Assembly: GCA_965199915.1 (NCBI GenBank)
Contig: OZ241348.1
Coordinates: forward strand, 1,984,001-2,048,000
Direction: 5' to 3'
DNA: 64,000 nt
Source of the DNA: VXYL01 sp965199915
GTDB taxonomy: Bacteria > Pseudomonadota > Gammaproteobacteria > Pseudomonadales > Azotimanducaceae
The first letter of the stretch is position 1. Every line of letters begins with the position of its first letter. Shown in pieces: positions 31,100-39,909 of the stretch. Under the pieces are notes generated by a model. That model had not been told where the DNA came from. It searched no databases and saw only the letters and a list, made by a program, of their open reading frames with translations. Position numbers and translations under genes: made by a program.

Positions 31100-31446
31100 A
31101 GCGCTTCTCCCGCCTCCTCTTGAATCACCGGCAGCTGCGTTCCCAACCCCACCGCGTCCTCTATCGCCAACTGGAACGCCACGCCCGCGCCGCGCTCGTC
31201 GTCCAAACCGGCGGCGTCGCGGATGCTTTCCAAGATCGCCCGCGCCCGCTCCTCGGCGACCAGGAACAAGAGCAGGGAGCTCGCCGCCGCCAGATCGAGG
31301 CCAAGAAACGTCTTGCCCGGTTCGAGACCCTCGCCGCGCACGCTGTCGACCATCGTGGCGCCGGTCGCGCCGGCGGCGCGCGCAGCGTCGATGACCACCT
31401 CCCGCTTGTCGTCGCCCACCATGGCGACGATCAGTTTCAACTTCAT
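31096..31446 (-). CDS. P-II-like signalling protein
   Basis: 116 residues from the ATG at 31446. The opening KLKLIVAMVGDDKREVVIDAARAAGATGATMVDSVRG and the length fit the ferredoxin-like P-II fold; GLEPGKTFLGLDLAAASSLLLFLVAEERARAIL fits the second half. The classic T-loop Tyr of GlnB is not present, so it belongs to the wider P-II-like group that often regulates an adjacent transporter. It overlaps the genes on both sides by four bases. It probably senses a nucleotide or small ion and acts on the DUF1538 membrane proteins next to it. Confidence 0.75.
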   Translation of the reverse strand: MKLKLIVAMVGDDKREVVIDAARAAGATGATMVDSVRGEGLEPGKTFLGLDLAAASSLLLFLVAEERARAILESIRDAAGLDDERGAGVAFQLAIEDAVGLGTQLPVIQEEAGEAL

Positions 31447-32234
31447 GGTTCGTTCTCCGAATCGCTCCGTTTGCCACGCCCGCGCCGGTGCCCCAGCCAA
31501 GACGCCAGCTTGGCGTAGCCAAGCACGGACATAATGGGGAAAACGCTCGCGAACGCAATGAGTCCAAAGCCGTCCACGAGCGGGCTGCGCCCCGGCACGT
31601 TGGCGGCAAGCCCGAGGCCCAGGGCGGCGAGCACCGGCACCGTGACGGTGGAAGTGGTGACGCCGCCGCTGTCGTAGGCAAGCGGCACCATCTCCCGCCC
31701 CGAGCGGCCCGAACGGAAAGTTTGGACGATCACCACCACATACGCGGCCACGATGTACCACGGCAACGGCGTGCCGGTGACGATGCGCAGGCAGCCGAGG
31801 GCAACGCCGATCGCCACGCCCAAAGCCACGGCGATGCGCAGCCCCCACGCGCCCACCGCCCCGCGCGAGACCTCCTCCGCCTTCAGCGCCACCGCGATGA
31901 GCGACGGTTCCGCCACCGTGGTGGCGAAGCCGATAGCGGCGGCGAACGCGTACACCGCCAGGTAATCGCTCCACACCGGCTTGGCGATTTCCGCCGCCAC
32001 GTCGGTGAGTTGCCGCGCCATGGTCTCGCCGATGGGAAACAAGGCGTCCTTGAGGCCGATCTGGAACAGCGCCAGCCCCAGCAGCACATAGACGCAGCCG
32101 GCGGCGATGCGGCGCAGATTCGGCAGGCGCCGGCGCAGCACCGCCACTTGAAACACCACCAGCACGGCCACGATGGGGGCGATGTCCGCCACCGTTGCCC
32201 ACACCATCCGCGCGAACGCAGCGAGGAAGTCCAC
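31443..32234 (-). CDS. DUF1538-family membrane protein (first copy)
   Basis: 263 residues with about seven hydrophobic helices. Two motifs shared with its neighbour stand out: IGFATTVAEPSL and LAYDSGGVTTSTVTVPV, both with polar residues inside the membrane region, as expected for a transport path. The C-terminus is basic (HRRGRGKRSDSENEP). DUF1538 proteins are uncharacterised; pairing and the presence of regulatory genes suggest that they form a transporter or channel. The start lies one base before the stop of the second DUF1538 gene. Confidence 0.85.
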   Translation of the reverse strand: MDFLAAFARMVWATVADIAPIVAVLVVFQVAVLRRRLPNLRRIAAGCVYVLLGLALFQIGLKDALFPIGETMARQLTDVAAEIAKPVWSDYLAVYAFAAAIGFATTVAEPSLIAVALKAEEVSRGAVGAWGLRIAVALGVAIGVALGCLRIVTGTPLPWYIVAAYVVVIVQTFRSGRSGREMVPLAYDSGGVTTSTVTVPVLAALGLGLAANVPGRSPLVDGFGLIAFASVFPIMSVLGYAKLASWLGHRRGRGKRSDSENEP

Positions 32235-32235
32235 G

Positions 32236-33024
32236 TCACACCACCATGCCGTAGACGAGCACGAAGATCATGGGCGTCAAGCTGGCGAAGGCGATGAGGC
32301 CGAAGCCGTCCAGCATCGGATTGCGGCCCTTGATGGCGCTGGCGAGGCCCACGCCCAACGCGGTCACCAAAGGCACCGTGATGGTGCTGGTGGTCACGCC
32401 GCCGGAGTCGTAGGCGATGCCGATCATCTCCGCCGGCGCGAACAACGTCAGCACCGTGACCAGCAGGTAGCCGCCGATGATGAGGCGGTGGATGGGCCAG
32501 CCTTTGAGAATGCGCAACACGCCGAGCACGATGGCGAAGCCGACCGAGGCCGCCACCACCAAGCGCAGGTGCAGGGCGTAGGCGCCGCGCGCCGCGTCCG
32601 TGGCGGCGATGAAGCCGGCGTCCGCCGCCACCGCCGCGGCTTCGGCGGCCACCGCGGTCAACGCGGGCTCCGCCACCGTCGTGCCGAAACCCAAACAGAA
32701 GGCGAACGCGAACAGCGCTGCCGCGCTGCCCTTGCGCGCGAAGCCCTGGGCGATGGCCTCGCCGAGCGGAAACAGTCCGCTTTCCAGCCCCTGCACGAAA
32801 AGCGCCAGCCCGCCGACCACGCACAACAGCCCCACCACCATTTCGCCCAAGTTCGGAAACGGTTGGCGCAGCACGACAATTTGGAAGAAGGCGATCACGC
32901 AGGCGATGGGCGCGAGATCGCGCACCGCATCGCGCGCCCGGCCGCCCAGCGCGGTTGCCGAATTGACGAAAGCGCCGCCAAAGGCGCCCCGCCGCCCGGG
33001 CAGCACCGGCAACTCGGGTTTCAC
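32236..33024 (-). CDS. DUF1538-family membrane protein (second copy)
   Basis: 262 residues from the GTG at 33024, the only reasonable start after the preceding ABC gene stop. The helices and motifs mirror the first copy: LGFGTTVAEPAL and IAYDSGGVTTSTITVPL, then GFGLIAFASLTPMIFVLVYG. Overall the two are around half identical, so they arose by duplication and likely form a heteromeric pair. The ABC-transporter gene ends 11 bases upstream, so all these genes might be one long transcript. Confidence 0.85.
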   Translation of the reverse strand: MKPELPVLPGRRGAFGGAFVNSATALGGRARDAVRDLAPIACVIAFFQIVVLRQPFPNLGEMVVGLLCVVGGLALFVQGLESGLFPLGEAIAQGFARKGSAAALFAFAFCLGFGTTVAEPALTAVAAEAAAVAADAGFIAATDAARGAYALHLRLVVAASVGFAIVLGVLRILKGWPIHRLIIGGYLLVTVLTLFAPAEMIGIAYDSGGVTTSTITVPLVTALGVGLASAIKGRNPMLDGFGLIAFASLTPMIFVLVYGMVV

Positions 33025-33035
33025 CGCCGCTCTTG

Positions 33036-34529
33036 TTAGACGTTGCGCAAGCGCAGATGCCCCGGCACCAGCGTCCGTTCCACCTGCTCGAAGACGAGTT
33101 CGGTGGCCACCGCCAGCAGCGCCGCCGGAATCGCACCCTCCAGAATCAATCCGGTGTCGTTGAGCGACAGGCCGGTCACGATGGGGTCGCCGAGGCCGCC
33201 GGCGCCGATGAACGCCGCCAAGGTGGCCGTGCCGATGGTGATCACCGCCGCGGTGCGCACGCCGGCGAGGATGGCCGGCATGGCCAGCGGCACGAACACC
33301 AGCCGCAGCTCCTCGGCCGGCGTCAAGCCCATCGCGGTCGCCACCCGCCGCAAGGTGGGGTCGATGCCGCCAAGCGCCGTGACGGCGTTGCGCAGAATGG
33401 GCAGCAAGGCGTACAGGAAGAGCGCGATCACCGCCGGCGCGGCGCCGATGCCGAACAGCGGTATCAGGAGCGCCAACAGCGCGATGGACGGCAAGGTTTG
33501 CAGCAGGCCCGCCACATACACCGCGCCGCGCGCGAGCCAAGCGATGCGGAAGATGAACACCGCCAGCAGCACCGCGGCGAGCGTGGCCGGCGCCAGCGCC
33601 GAGAGCACCAGCACCAAGTGCCGCGTCGTGTTGGCGCCGAGACGCGCCCAAAACCGCGGCGTCGCTTGGACCGCGGCTGCGGCGCCGTTCGCGCCGCGGA
33701 TGCGCGCGACATAGTCTTGCGCCACGCGCGCCACCGCGGCGTCGTCCGGCGCATCGGCGTTCATGGCGCGCATCCGCTCGTCGTCCAAGGTCGCCGCCAC
33801 GCGCATCAGCACCGTGCGCACCGCCGGCGGCAGGTCGGCCCGCACCAAGGGAATCGCCAAATAGGTCGGGAAGTAGCCGAGGTCGTCCTCGAGCACCGTG
33901 AGCGGATAGCGCAGCAGCTCGCCATCCGTGGAGTAGGCGTCCGTGCCGTCGATCGCGCCGTCCGCGATGGCGCGGTAGGCGAGGGAGTGTTCGATGCCGT
34001 CCGGCGACTGCGGCAGACCGTACAGCGCTTGCAACCCGGGCCATCCGTCGCCGCGGTCGAGGAACTCGTGGGAGACCGCGAACCGCAGATCGGGATGATC
34101 CGCCAAATCCGAAATCTTGGCCAGACCTCGCGCCGCCGCCACCGCGTTGGATACCGCCAGCGCGTAGGTGTTGTTGAAGCCGAAGGACGGCAGTATTTCC
34201 ACCTCGTCCGGCGCCAACGCCACCGTCAGCCGCGCCCAAGTGGGGTTGTCGATGTTCTTGATGCCTTCGGCGATGGTGCCGGTGTACTCGACGTACACGT
34301 CGATCTCACCAGCCACCAGCGCGTCGTAGCAGACTTTGGTGCCGCCAAGCCCCTGCGTGTGGCGGGCGTCGAAGCCGGCGCCGCGCAACAACCGCGCCAG
34401 CGCCTCGCCCAGAATGTAGGATTCGCGGAAGTTCTTGCTGCCCACCACGATGGGATCGGCGGCGGCGGCGGCCGCGCCAGCGGCCCCGCAGCCGAGGGCG
34501 GCGACGACAAGCCATGCCCCGCCCCTCAC
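33036..34529 (-). CDS. osmoprotectant-type ABC transporter: binding protein fused to permease
   Basis: 497 residues from the GTG at 34529, whose GTGA overlaps the stop of the ATPase gene. A signal-like segment (AWLVVAALGCGAAGAAAAA) leads into an OpuC/ProX-type binding domain (IVVGSKNFRESYILGEAL; VYVEYTGTIAEGI; FGFNNTYALAV), about residues 25-285. The C-terminal 200 residues are a ProW-like permease with five to six helices and the EAA-type loop (DPTLRRVATAMGLTPAEELRLVFVPLAMPAILAG). It takes up glycine betaine, choline or a similar compound. Fusion of both parts in one chain is known in this family. Confidence 0.85.
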   Translation of the reverse strand: MRGGAWLVVAALGCGAAGAAAAAADPIVVGSKNFRESYILGEALARLLRGAGFDARHTQGLGGTKVCYDALVAGEIDVYVEYTGTIAEGIKNIDNPTWARLTVALAPDEVEILPSFGFNNTYALAVSNAVAAARGLAKISDLADHPDLRFAVSHEFLDRGDGWPGLQALYGLPQSPDGIEHSLAYRAIADGAIDGTDAYSTDGELLRYPLTVLEDDLGYFPTYLAIPLVRADLPPAVRTVLMRVAATLDDERMRAMNADAPDDAAVARVAQDYVARIRGANGAAAAVQATPRFWARLGANTTRHLVLVLSALAPATLAAVLLAVFIFRIAWLARGAVYVAGLLQTLPSIALLALLIPLFGIGAAPAVIALFLYALLPILRNAVTALGGIDPTLRRVATAMGLTPAEELRLVFVPLAMPAILAGVRTAAVITIGTATLAAFIGAGGLGDPIVTGLSLNDTGLILEGAIPAALLAVATELVFEQVERTLVPGHLRLRNV

Positions 34530-35263
34530 GCCGCCGACGCCAGCAGGGCGCGCACGAACGCCGTCGCCGGCGCCGCCCGCACATCGTCCGGCGCGCCCGC
34601 TTGCACGACGCCGCCGGTGCCCATCACCACCAAGTGGTCGGCAAGCCGCAGGGCTTCGCGCATGTCGTGGGTGACCAGCACGGTGGTGACGCGCTCGTGG
34701 TCGCGCAGCTGTTCGAATTGCCGGTAGAGGTCCATCCTCGTGATCGGATCGATTGCGGAGAACGGTTCGTCGAGCAGCAGCATGCGCGGGCGCAGCATCA
34801 GCGCCCGGCACAGGCTCACGCGCTGCTGCTGGCCACCGGAAATCTGGTGCGGATAACGCTCGTCCAGCTCCGCGCCAAGCCCCGCCAACTCGAACAGCTC
34901 GCGCCGCCGCTCCGCCATCGCCGCGGCGCTCCAACCCTCAAGGCGCGCCGGCAGCGAGGCGTTCTCCACCACCGTCAAATGCGGGAACAAGCCCGCGCCC
35001 TGCACCGCGTAGCCGATGCGGCGCCGGAACGCTTCCACGTTGGCCTGCGGCACCGGCGCGCCGAGCACGGCGACCTCCCCTTCGTCGGGCCGGTGGACGC
35101 CGTTGACGAGTTGCAGCGCGGTGGTTTTGCCGCACCCGCTCGGCCCCACCAGGGCGCTGGTGCGGCCAGCCGGCAGCGCGAGATCGACGCCGCGCAACAC
35201 CCACTCGGCGAAACGCTTGCCGACGCCGCGAAACGCCACCGCCGGGGTCGTTTGCGCTGCCAC
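34526..35263 (-). CDS. ABC transporter ATPase, OpuCA/ProV-like
   Basis: 245 residues from the GTG at 35263. Walker A GPSGCGKTT at 40-48, Q-loop Gln88, signature ISGGQQQR at 141-148, Walker B MLLLDEP at 161-167 and the switch His in VTHDM are all present. The C-terminal CBS domains of full ProV are missing, which is common. It drives the fused permease-binding protein encoded next with a four-base overlap. The start codon is five bases after the stop of the exonuclease I gene and lacks its own clear ribosome-binding site, suggesting coupled translation. Confidence 0.85.
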   Translation of the reverse strand: MAAQTTPAVAFRGVGKRFAEWVLRGVDLALPAGRTSALVGPSGCGKTTALQLVNGVHRPDEGEVAVLGAPVPQANVEAFRRRIGYAVQGAGLFPHLTVVENASLPARLEGWSAAAMAERRRELFELAGLGAELDERYPHQISGGQQQRVSLCRALMLRPRMLLLDEPFSAIDPITRMDLYRQFEQLRDHERVTTVLVTHDMREALRLADHLVVMGTGGVVQAGAPDDVRAAPATAFVRALLASAA

Positions 35264-35267
35264 TTTT

Positions 35268-36722
35268 TTAGCGCGCCGCTGCGGCTTGGTCGGCGTAGGC
35301 TGCGAGTTCGTCGAGCGCCGCCAGCCGGCGCTTACACGTCTCGCCAGCGCGCAAGTCGGCGATCTCGGCGCGGAATACCGCAAGCGACGGCCGCTCTCCG
35401 AAGCCGTCGTCCAAGCAGCGGCGCACATGGCACCGCCAACTCTCGCGCTCCGAGGCGTCCAACTCGTCGCCGCGCAGTCGCGCTTTCAGGCGCGCGCCGA
35501 GCACCCGCAGCCGTTCGTCGTGCGGGGCGAAATCCGGCCACGCGGCTTTGACGGCGATCGCTTGGCGCAACTGTTCCGCGGCGCGCCGATCGGCATCGTC
35601 CAAGAAGCCGTCGTAGAGCGCGAGCTCGGCGTCCGCGGCCGGCGCCCGGTCGCCTTCCGCGCGATAGACCTCGGCGATCTTCGACGCCAGGCCCTCCGCG
35701 CCGGCAAGCGTTTGACGCCGTCGCTCCACCACGTCCAAGTTCCACCCCAGCCGCGCGGCGTCCTGCTCGCGCACGGCGCGGATCGGCGCGAGGAACGGGC
35801 AGCGGTTGAGCAGCACGGCTTTCAGCGGTGGGCGCTCGCCCTCGCGTTCGTCTTCGGAAACGAACAGGCGCGCCCGCAACGTGGCGGCGTCCTCCTCGAT
35901 CAACGGCGCGATGTCGCGGGACAAGTCGGCGACGATCAAGCGCGTTTCGATTTCCGGGTGGCGGGCGACGGCAACCACCGGCGCGGCGCAGTGGCGCTCG
36001 TTGGCGTAACGCGGCGAGGCGTGTACGCACACCTTTTTCGCCAGCGGCAGCAGCAACTGCCGCGCGGCGGCCCGCGAGCGGTTGCGCAACGCGTAGTCCC
36101 ACAGCTTCGGCTGCGCGCTCTTCACCAGTTGGGCGAGGCCGATGGTGGCCGCGACGTCCGCCGCCGCGGTATGCGGCTCTTGGTGCGCGATGTCGTTTTC
36201 GGCGGCGAGATCAGCAAGCTTGAACGACACCACGCCGGCGTCGCCCCGGGGCCAGCGCACGCCCTCGGGGCGCAACGCGTGGGCGGCGCGGACGAGATCG
36301 ATGAGGTCCCAACGCGAGTTGCCTTCGCGCCACGCCCAAGCGTAGGGGTCGATGAGGTTGCGGTAGAAGCCGTGGCGCAGAAACTCGTCGTCGAAGCGCA
36401 GATTGTTGTAGCCGGCGACGCAAGTGCCGGCATGCAGCATTTCGCGCTCGATTCGGGCGAGCGCCTGCCACTCGTCCTCGCCGCCGGAAACCCTTTGCGG
36501 CGTGATGCCCGTCACCAGACAGGCACCCGGGCTCGGCAACACGTCCGGCGCTAGGCGAATGTCGGCGCATGTGAGTTGGCCGAGCGGGCACAGGTTCGCG
36601 TCCGTGCGCTGCGCCGCGAACTGCATGATGCGGTCGCTCGGCGGGTGCGTGCCGGTGGTTTCGAGGTCGTACCAATAGAAGCAGGCGGGCGGGGCGGGTG
36701 GAGCAGGCGGGGCGGGCGGCAC
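35268..36722 (-). CDS. sbcB: exodeoxyribonuclease I
   Basis: 484 residues from a GTG. A short Pro-Ala stretch precedes FYWYDLETTGTHPPSDRIMQFAAQRTD with the DEDD residues Asp19 and Glu21. CVAGYNNLRFDDEFLRHGFYRN and EPHTAAADVAATIGLAQL supply the rest of the site and are SbcB-specific. The C-terminal SH3-like and helical extensions are present (KLWDYALRNRS). It digests single-stranded DNA from the 3' end and works in mismatch repair and recombination. The Pro-Ala run may mean that the true start is at a later codon. Gene order with the ABC transporter has no obvious functional link. Confidence 0.9.
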   Translation of the reverse strand: MPPAPPAPPAPPACFYWYDLETTGTHPPSDRIMQFAAQRTDANLCPLGQLTCADIRLAPDVLPSPGACLVTGITPQRVSGGEDEWQALARIEREMLHAGTCVAGYNNLRFDDEFLRHGFYRNLIDPYAWAWREGNSRWDLIDLVRAAHALRPEGVRWPRGDAGVVSFKLADLAAENDIAHQEPHTAAADVAATIGLAQLVKSAQPKLWDYALRNRSRAAARQLLLPLAKKVCVHASPRYANERHCAAPVVAVARHPEIETRLIVADLSRDIAPLIEEDAATLRARLFVSEDEREGERPPLKAVLLNRCPFLAPIRAVREQDAARLGWNLDVVERRRQTLAGAEGLASKIAEVYRAEGDRAPAADAELALYDGFLDDADRRAAEQLRQAIAVKAAWPDFAPHDERLRVLGARLKARLRGDELDASERESWRCHVRRCLDDGFGERPSLAVFRAEIADLRAGETCKRRLAALDELAAYADQAAAAR

Positions 36723-36747
36723 GGGGTCGAAGAACGCGCGCGCCGCC

Positions 36748-37470
36748 TTAGGTGACGGTGAACGCGATGCGCCCGAGATCGCCGTAGTCCGCCAGATAGC
36801 TGCCCGGCGCCGCTGGATGAATGCCGCCGCAGGCGCCCGTGATCAGCAACATGCCATCGCGCAGCGCCAAGCCCCGCGCCCGCGCTTCGTTCAACATCCA
36901 CGCGAGCGCCGCCTGCGGACCGCCGAGCGCGTCCGACGCCGGCGCCGAGCACACCTCGTCGCCGTCGCGGGTGAGGCGGATGTGGACATCGCCGTAGGAG
37001 TCGCGCAGCGGCCGCTGCACGCCGACGATGTAGCGATCCGCGGCGATGTTGCAGGCGACCAGGTTGGCACCGTTGCGATCGGCGTCGTCCGCGAACGCCA
37101 TGCGCGGCACTTCAACGACCGGCCCGGCGGTCTGTGGAGCACCGTCGTCATCCACCACAACGCCGATCTCGCACTCCAAGCTGACGCCGGGCTGGCTGGC
37201 GAAGGAAACCCCCGGCGCGCGGCGGCCGTGTTCGTACAGGCTGCCGATCAGCGGATGCGTCAGGCCGAACGCGCGCTGACCGGCGGGCGCCGTCATGCCG
37301 GCCTTCAGACCGCTCACCGCGCCGCCGGACACCGCGGCGACCACCTGTTGCTGCATGGCGTAGGCGTCCGCCAAGCCAAGGTCCGCCGGCATCTTCGGCA
37401 ACGTTCGCCCGGCGCGGATGGCGGACGCGATCGCGGCCACGATGTCCTGGGTTCGCGCGCTCTCGGTCAT
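36748..37470 (-). CDS. 2-keto-4-pentenoate hydratase-type enzyme (FAH superfamily)
   Basis: 240 residues from the ATG at 37470, two bases after the stop of the acyl-CoA dehydrogenase gene. QVVAAVSGGAVSGLKAGMTAPAGQRAFGL, LECEIGVVVDD with metal-binding Glu residues, and VACNIAADRYIVG match MhpD/HpcG-like hydratases, which add water to 2-hydroxydienoates in aromatic ring degradation or act as decarboxylases. A partner such as a ring dioxygenase or aldolase is not seen, so the pathway is open. Neighbourhood with an acyl-CoA dehydrogenase suggests breakdown of an organic acid. Confidence 0.75.
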   Translation of the reverse strand: MTESARTQDIVAAIASAIRAGRTLPKMPADLGLADAYAMQQQVVAAVSGGAVSGLKAGMTAPAGQRAFGLTHPLIGSLYEHGRRAPGVSFASQPGVSLECEIGVVVDDDGAPQTAGPVVEVPRMAFADDADRNGANLVACNIAADRYIVGVQRPLRDSYGDVHIRLTRDGDEVCSAPASDALGGPQAALAWMLNEARARGLALRDGMLLITGACGGIHPAAPGSYLADYGDLGRIAFTVT

Positions 37471-37472
37471 GG

Positions 37473-38729
37473 TCAGTTGCCGAAGTCCCACGTTTCGCCG
37501 GCGTGGTAGCGGCCGAGCACGTTCTTAGCGATGAGGATCTTGTGTACCTCGTCCGGGCCATCGGCGATGCGCAGCGTGCGCGCGCCTTCGTACATGCTCG
37601 CAAAGGGGTAGTCGCCGGAGACGCCGGCCGCCCCGTACACTTGGATGGCGCGGTCCACCACCCGGTGGTAGGCGTTCGGCACGAAGATCTTGATGGACGA
37701 GATGTCCGTGCGGGCGTCCGCCCCCTCCTCCATCTTGCGCGCGCAATCCACCACCATCAGCCGCGAAGCTTGGATGTCCATGTAGGAGTCCGCGATGAAG
37801 CCTTGCATGAACTGCTTGTCCTCCAGCTTCTCGCCGCCGTGGACTTCGCGGTTCATGATGCGATCCACCATCAGGTCGAAGCAGCGCCACATGGCGCCCA
37901 CCGAGTTCATGCAGTGGTAGACGCGCCCGGCGCCCAGGCGATCCTGCGCGGCGCGGTGGCCGCTGCCGGTGCCGCCGAGCTGGTTGGTCTTCGGCACCCG
38001 CACGTTCTCGTATTTGATCTCGCAGTGGCTCGACGCCTTGCCCCACACCGGCACGCCGCGCACGATGTGCACGCCCGGGGTGTTCTTCGGCACGATGATC
38101 TGCGTCATCTTGTCGTTGACGCCGCCGGGGTCGTCGGGATCCGCGGTGCGGCACATGACGATGAAGAAGTCCGCCGCGTGGCCGTTCGACGTGAACCACT
38201 TGTGGCCGTTGATGACCCACTCGTCGCCGTCGAGTTCGGCGCGGGTTTGGATGGAGCGCGGGTCCGAACCGGCGTTGTGCGGCTCGGTCATGGAGAAGCC
38301 GGACTGCATGCGCCCTTCGGTGAGCGGAATCAACCACTTCTCGTGCTGCTCCGGACTGCCGTACTTGAGCAGGATCTTCTGGTTGCCGGAGTTCGGCGCC
38401 ACCACGCCGAACAGCGACGCCGCGCCGGGGCTGTAGGCGAGCACTTCGTTCATGTAGGCGTGTTGCATGAAGGAAAGCCCCATGCCGCCGAACTCCGGCG
38501 GCAGGTGCGGCGCCCACAGCTTGGCTTTCTTGACTTTGCCTTGCACCTGCACGCGCAACTCGTGCGCTTCCTGCATTTGTTCGCGGCTCGGGCGTCCACC
38601 GTCGGTGCGGTGCGCCCAGAGCTTGCCCTCGTTGGGCAGAATGTCGTTGTTGACGATCTCGGCGGTGTTGAGCCGCACCTCGTTGACTTCGGCGTTCAAC
38701 GTCGGCACCGGCTTGACGTTCATGGGCAT
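37473..38729 (-). CDS. acyl-CoA dehydrogenase family protein
   Basis: 418 residues from the ATG at 38729, with AGGGGGAG just upstream. GFSMTEPHNAGSDPRSIQTRA, WVINGHKWFTSNGHAADFFIVM and AIQVYGAAGVSGDYPFASMYEGARTLRIADGPDEVHK are classic flavin- and substrate-binding motifs; the length and the Asp near the end fit the ACAD10/11-like branch whose catalytic base sits in the last domain. It oxidises an acyl-CoA using FAD and hands electrons to ETF. The next gene follows with no gap, so the two are an operon. The substrate is not predictable. Confidence 0.9.
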   Translation of the reverse strand: MPMNVKPVPTLNAEVNEVRLNTAEIVNNDILPNEGKLWAHRTDGGRPSREQMQEAHELRVQVQGKVKKAKLWAPHLPPEFGGMGLSFMQHAYMNEVLAYSPGAASLFGVVAPNSGNQKILLKYGSPEQHEKWLIPLTEGRMQSGFSMTEPHNAGSDPRSIQTRAELDGDEWVINGHKWFTSNGHAADFFIVMCRTADPDDPGGVNDKMTQIIVPKNTPGVHIVRGVPVWGKASSHCEIKYENVRVPKTNQLGGTGSGHRAAQDRLGAGRVYHCMNSVGAMWRCFDLMVDRIMNREVHGGEKLEDKQFMQGFIADSYMDIQASRLMVVDCARKMEEGADARTDISSIKIFVPNAYHRVVDRAIQVYGAAGVSGDYPFASMYEGARTLRIADGPDEVHKILIAKNVLGRYHAGETWDFGN

Positions 38730-38766
38730 GGCGCTCCCCCTAGGCATCCAAGTGTGCGCCTAGCGT

Positions 38767-38843
38767 AACAGCATAGGGTGCCGGATGGCGCAAGGAGGCC
38801 GCCACGCCAGCCACGCAGTTCGCGCTTCTCGGCAACACGCCCT
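38767..38843 (+). pseudogene. 5' fragment of the ClpP-like gene (direct copy)
   Basis: About 77 bases match 41563-41640, near the 5' end of the ClpP-like gene (coding there for HGAPDGAKEAAAAAGQFAFLENTL), in the same direction, at about 80% identity and with one base lost. There is no start and the frame breaks. The restriction-modification genes lie exactly between the two copies. The rest of 38844-38968 holds nothing recognisable. Confidence 0.7.
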
Positions 38844-38968
38844 GACGAGACGCTCGTGGTGCGACCACCCCCGCTCTTGGATTGGACGATGCCGCCCCAC
38901 ACACCCCGGTGATCGCCTCGACTCGCCAGCGGCTATGAGCGGCGACTGCGGTTGAGGGCCAGCGCGGG

Positions 38969-39784
38969 CTACCCCGGTCGGCTCGACGGCGGCCGGCCGA
39001 GGTATTCCTCGTAGATTCTGCGCTTGTAGCGTTTTCCCACGCTCTCGGCGACTTCAATGATGGATTGGTAGGTGCCTTTGCCGCCAAGCTTGTCCCAAAG
39101 CTCATGGCCAATGAGAACGCAACGATCCTCGCGCATGTTGAACCACCGCTGCGCGGCCCACCAATCGTAGCGCTCCCGGCTACCGTACGGACTGTACGGC
39201 AGCGCGTAGTAGGCGTCCTTCACCCGCCTCGGCTCCATGCAATGCAGCTTGAGGAGCTTCTCCTTGCTCACCTTGGTTTGATCGCTGTTGGGCTTGGCGG
39301 CCTTGAGCTCAAACGCCAATCCCGGCTTGCCAGCCGCCCGCGCAACATACACGTCGCAGTTGACGCTCACGTCCTGCCACGGCCCCCCGCCCGCTCGGAC
39401 GTACTTCAGTTCCGCGTCCCAGTTCGGCTGCACACGGTTGCCGTCCAGCGTGTTGTGCTCAAGCCGGTCCAGCGTCTCCCTGATGCGATCCAAGGATTGC
39501 TGCCGAACACGACCAACGACCATGTGTTCCCTGGCAGCGAAACCGAACGAACTCCTGCCGACCGCTTCGGCGAGTTTCTCCCAGACTTTACCGAACGGTG
39601 TCACGAAACGGCGTTCGAAATGGGATCCCTTGAAGATGTCTTCAGGCATCAAGGCCGCATGCAGCGGAGACTCTCGTTGCCGCTGCGTCATGTCGAACGG
39701 ATCTTGGCGCAACACTTTGTCCATGACAGCGTCCATGGCCGTCGTGATGGTATCGACGACTTCCTTCCTGAGATGCGGTTCCAC
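38969..39784 (-). CDS. TdeIII-family type II restriction endonuclease
   Basis: 271 residues from the GTG at 39784. VNCDVYVARAAGKPGLAFELKAAKPNSDQTKVSKEKLLKLH carries a PD-(D/E)XK site with Asp144 and Glu159-Leu-Lys161 and is the family's most conserved stretch. AYYALPYSPYGSRERYDWW follows, also typical. Length equals the family norm. It cuts DNA that is not modified by its partner. The methyltransferase gene ends 125 bases upstream on the same strand, so modification is made first. Ser-Arg rich C-terminus (RPPSSRPG) is probably not important. No controller (C) protein gene is seen. Confidence 0.85.
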   Translation of the reverse strand: MEPHLRKEVVDTITTAMDAVMDKVLRQDPFDMTQRQRESPLHAALMPEDIFKGSHFERRFVTPFGKVWEKLAEAVGRSSFGFAAREHMVVGRVRQQSLDRIRETLDRLEHNTLDGNRVQPNWDAELKYVRAGGGPWQDVSVNCDVYVARAAGKPGLAFELKAAKPNSDQTKVSKEKLLKLHCMEPRRVKDAYYALPYSPYGSRERYDWWAAQRWFNMREDRCVLIGHELWDKLGGKGTYQSIIEVAESVGKRYKRRIYEEYLGRPPSSRPG

Positions 39785-39909
39785 GTCCGCTCCGCGTCAG
39801 GACCTTGCGCGGCACCCAAGCCGCCCTTGGCCAATACCGGCCTAGCGTACATCTTTGTGCGAATTCGCAACACCGTCGTGTCGCTCGGGCCGCTCAGCCG
39901 AGTCCGGCG

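Noticed and set aside
36680..36722. Pro-Ala repeats at the start of exonuclease I as a functional domain
   Set aside because: A short run of nine-base repeats in a region where the true start may lie later; not enough for a claim.
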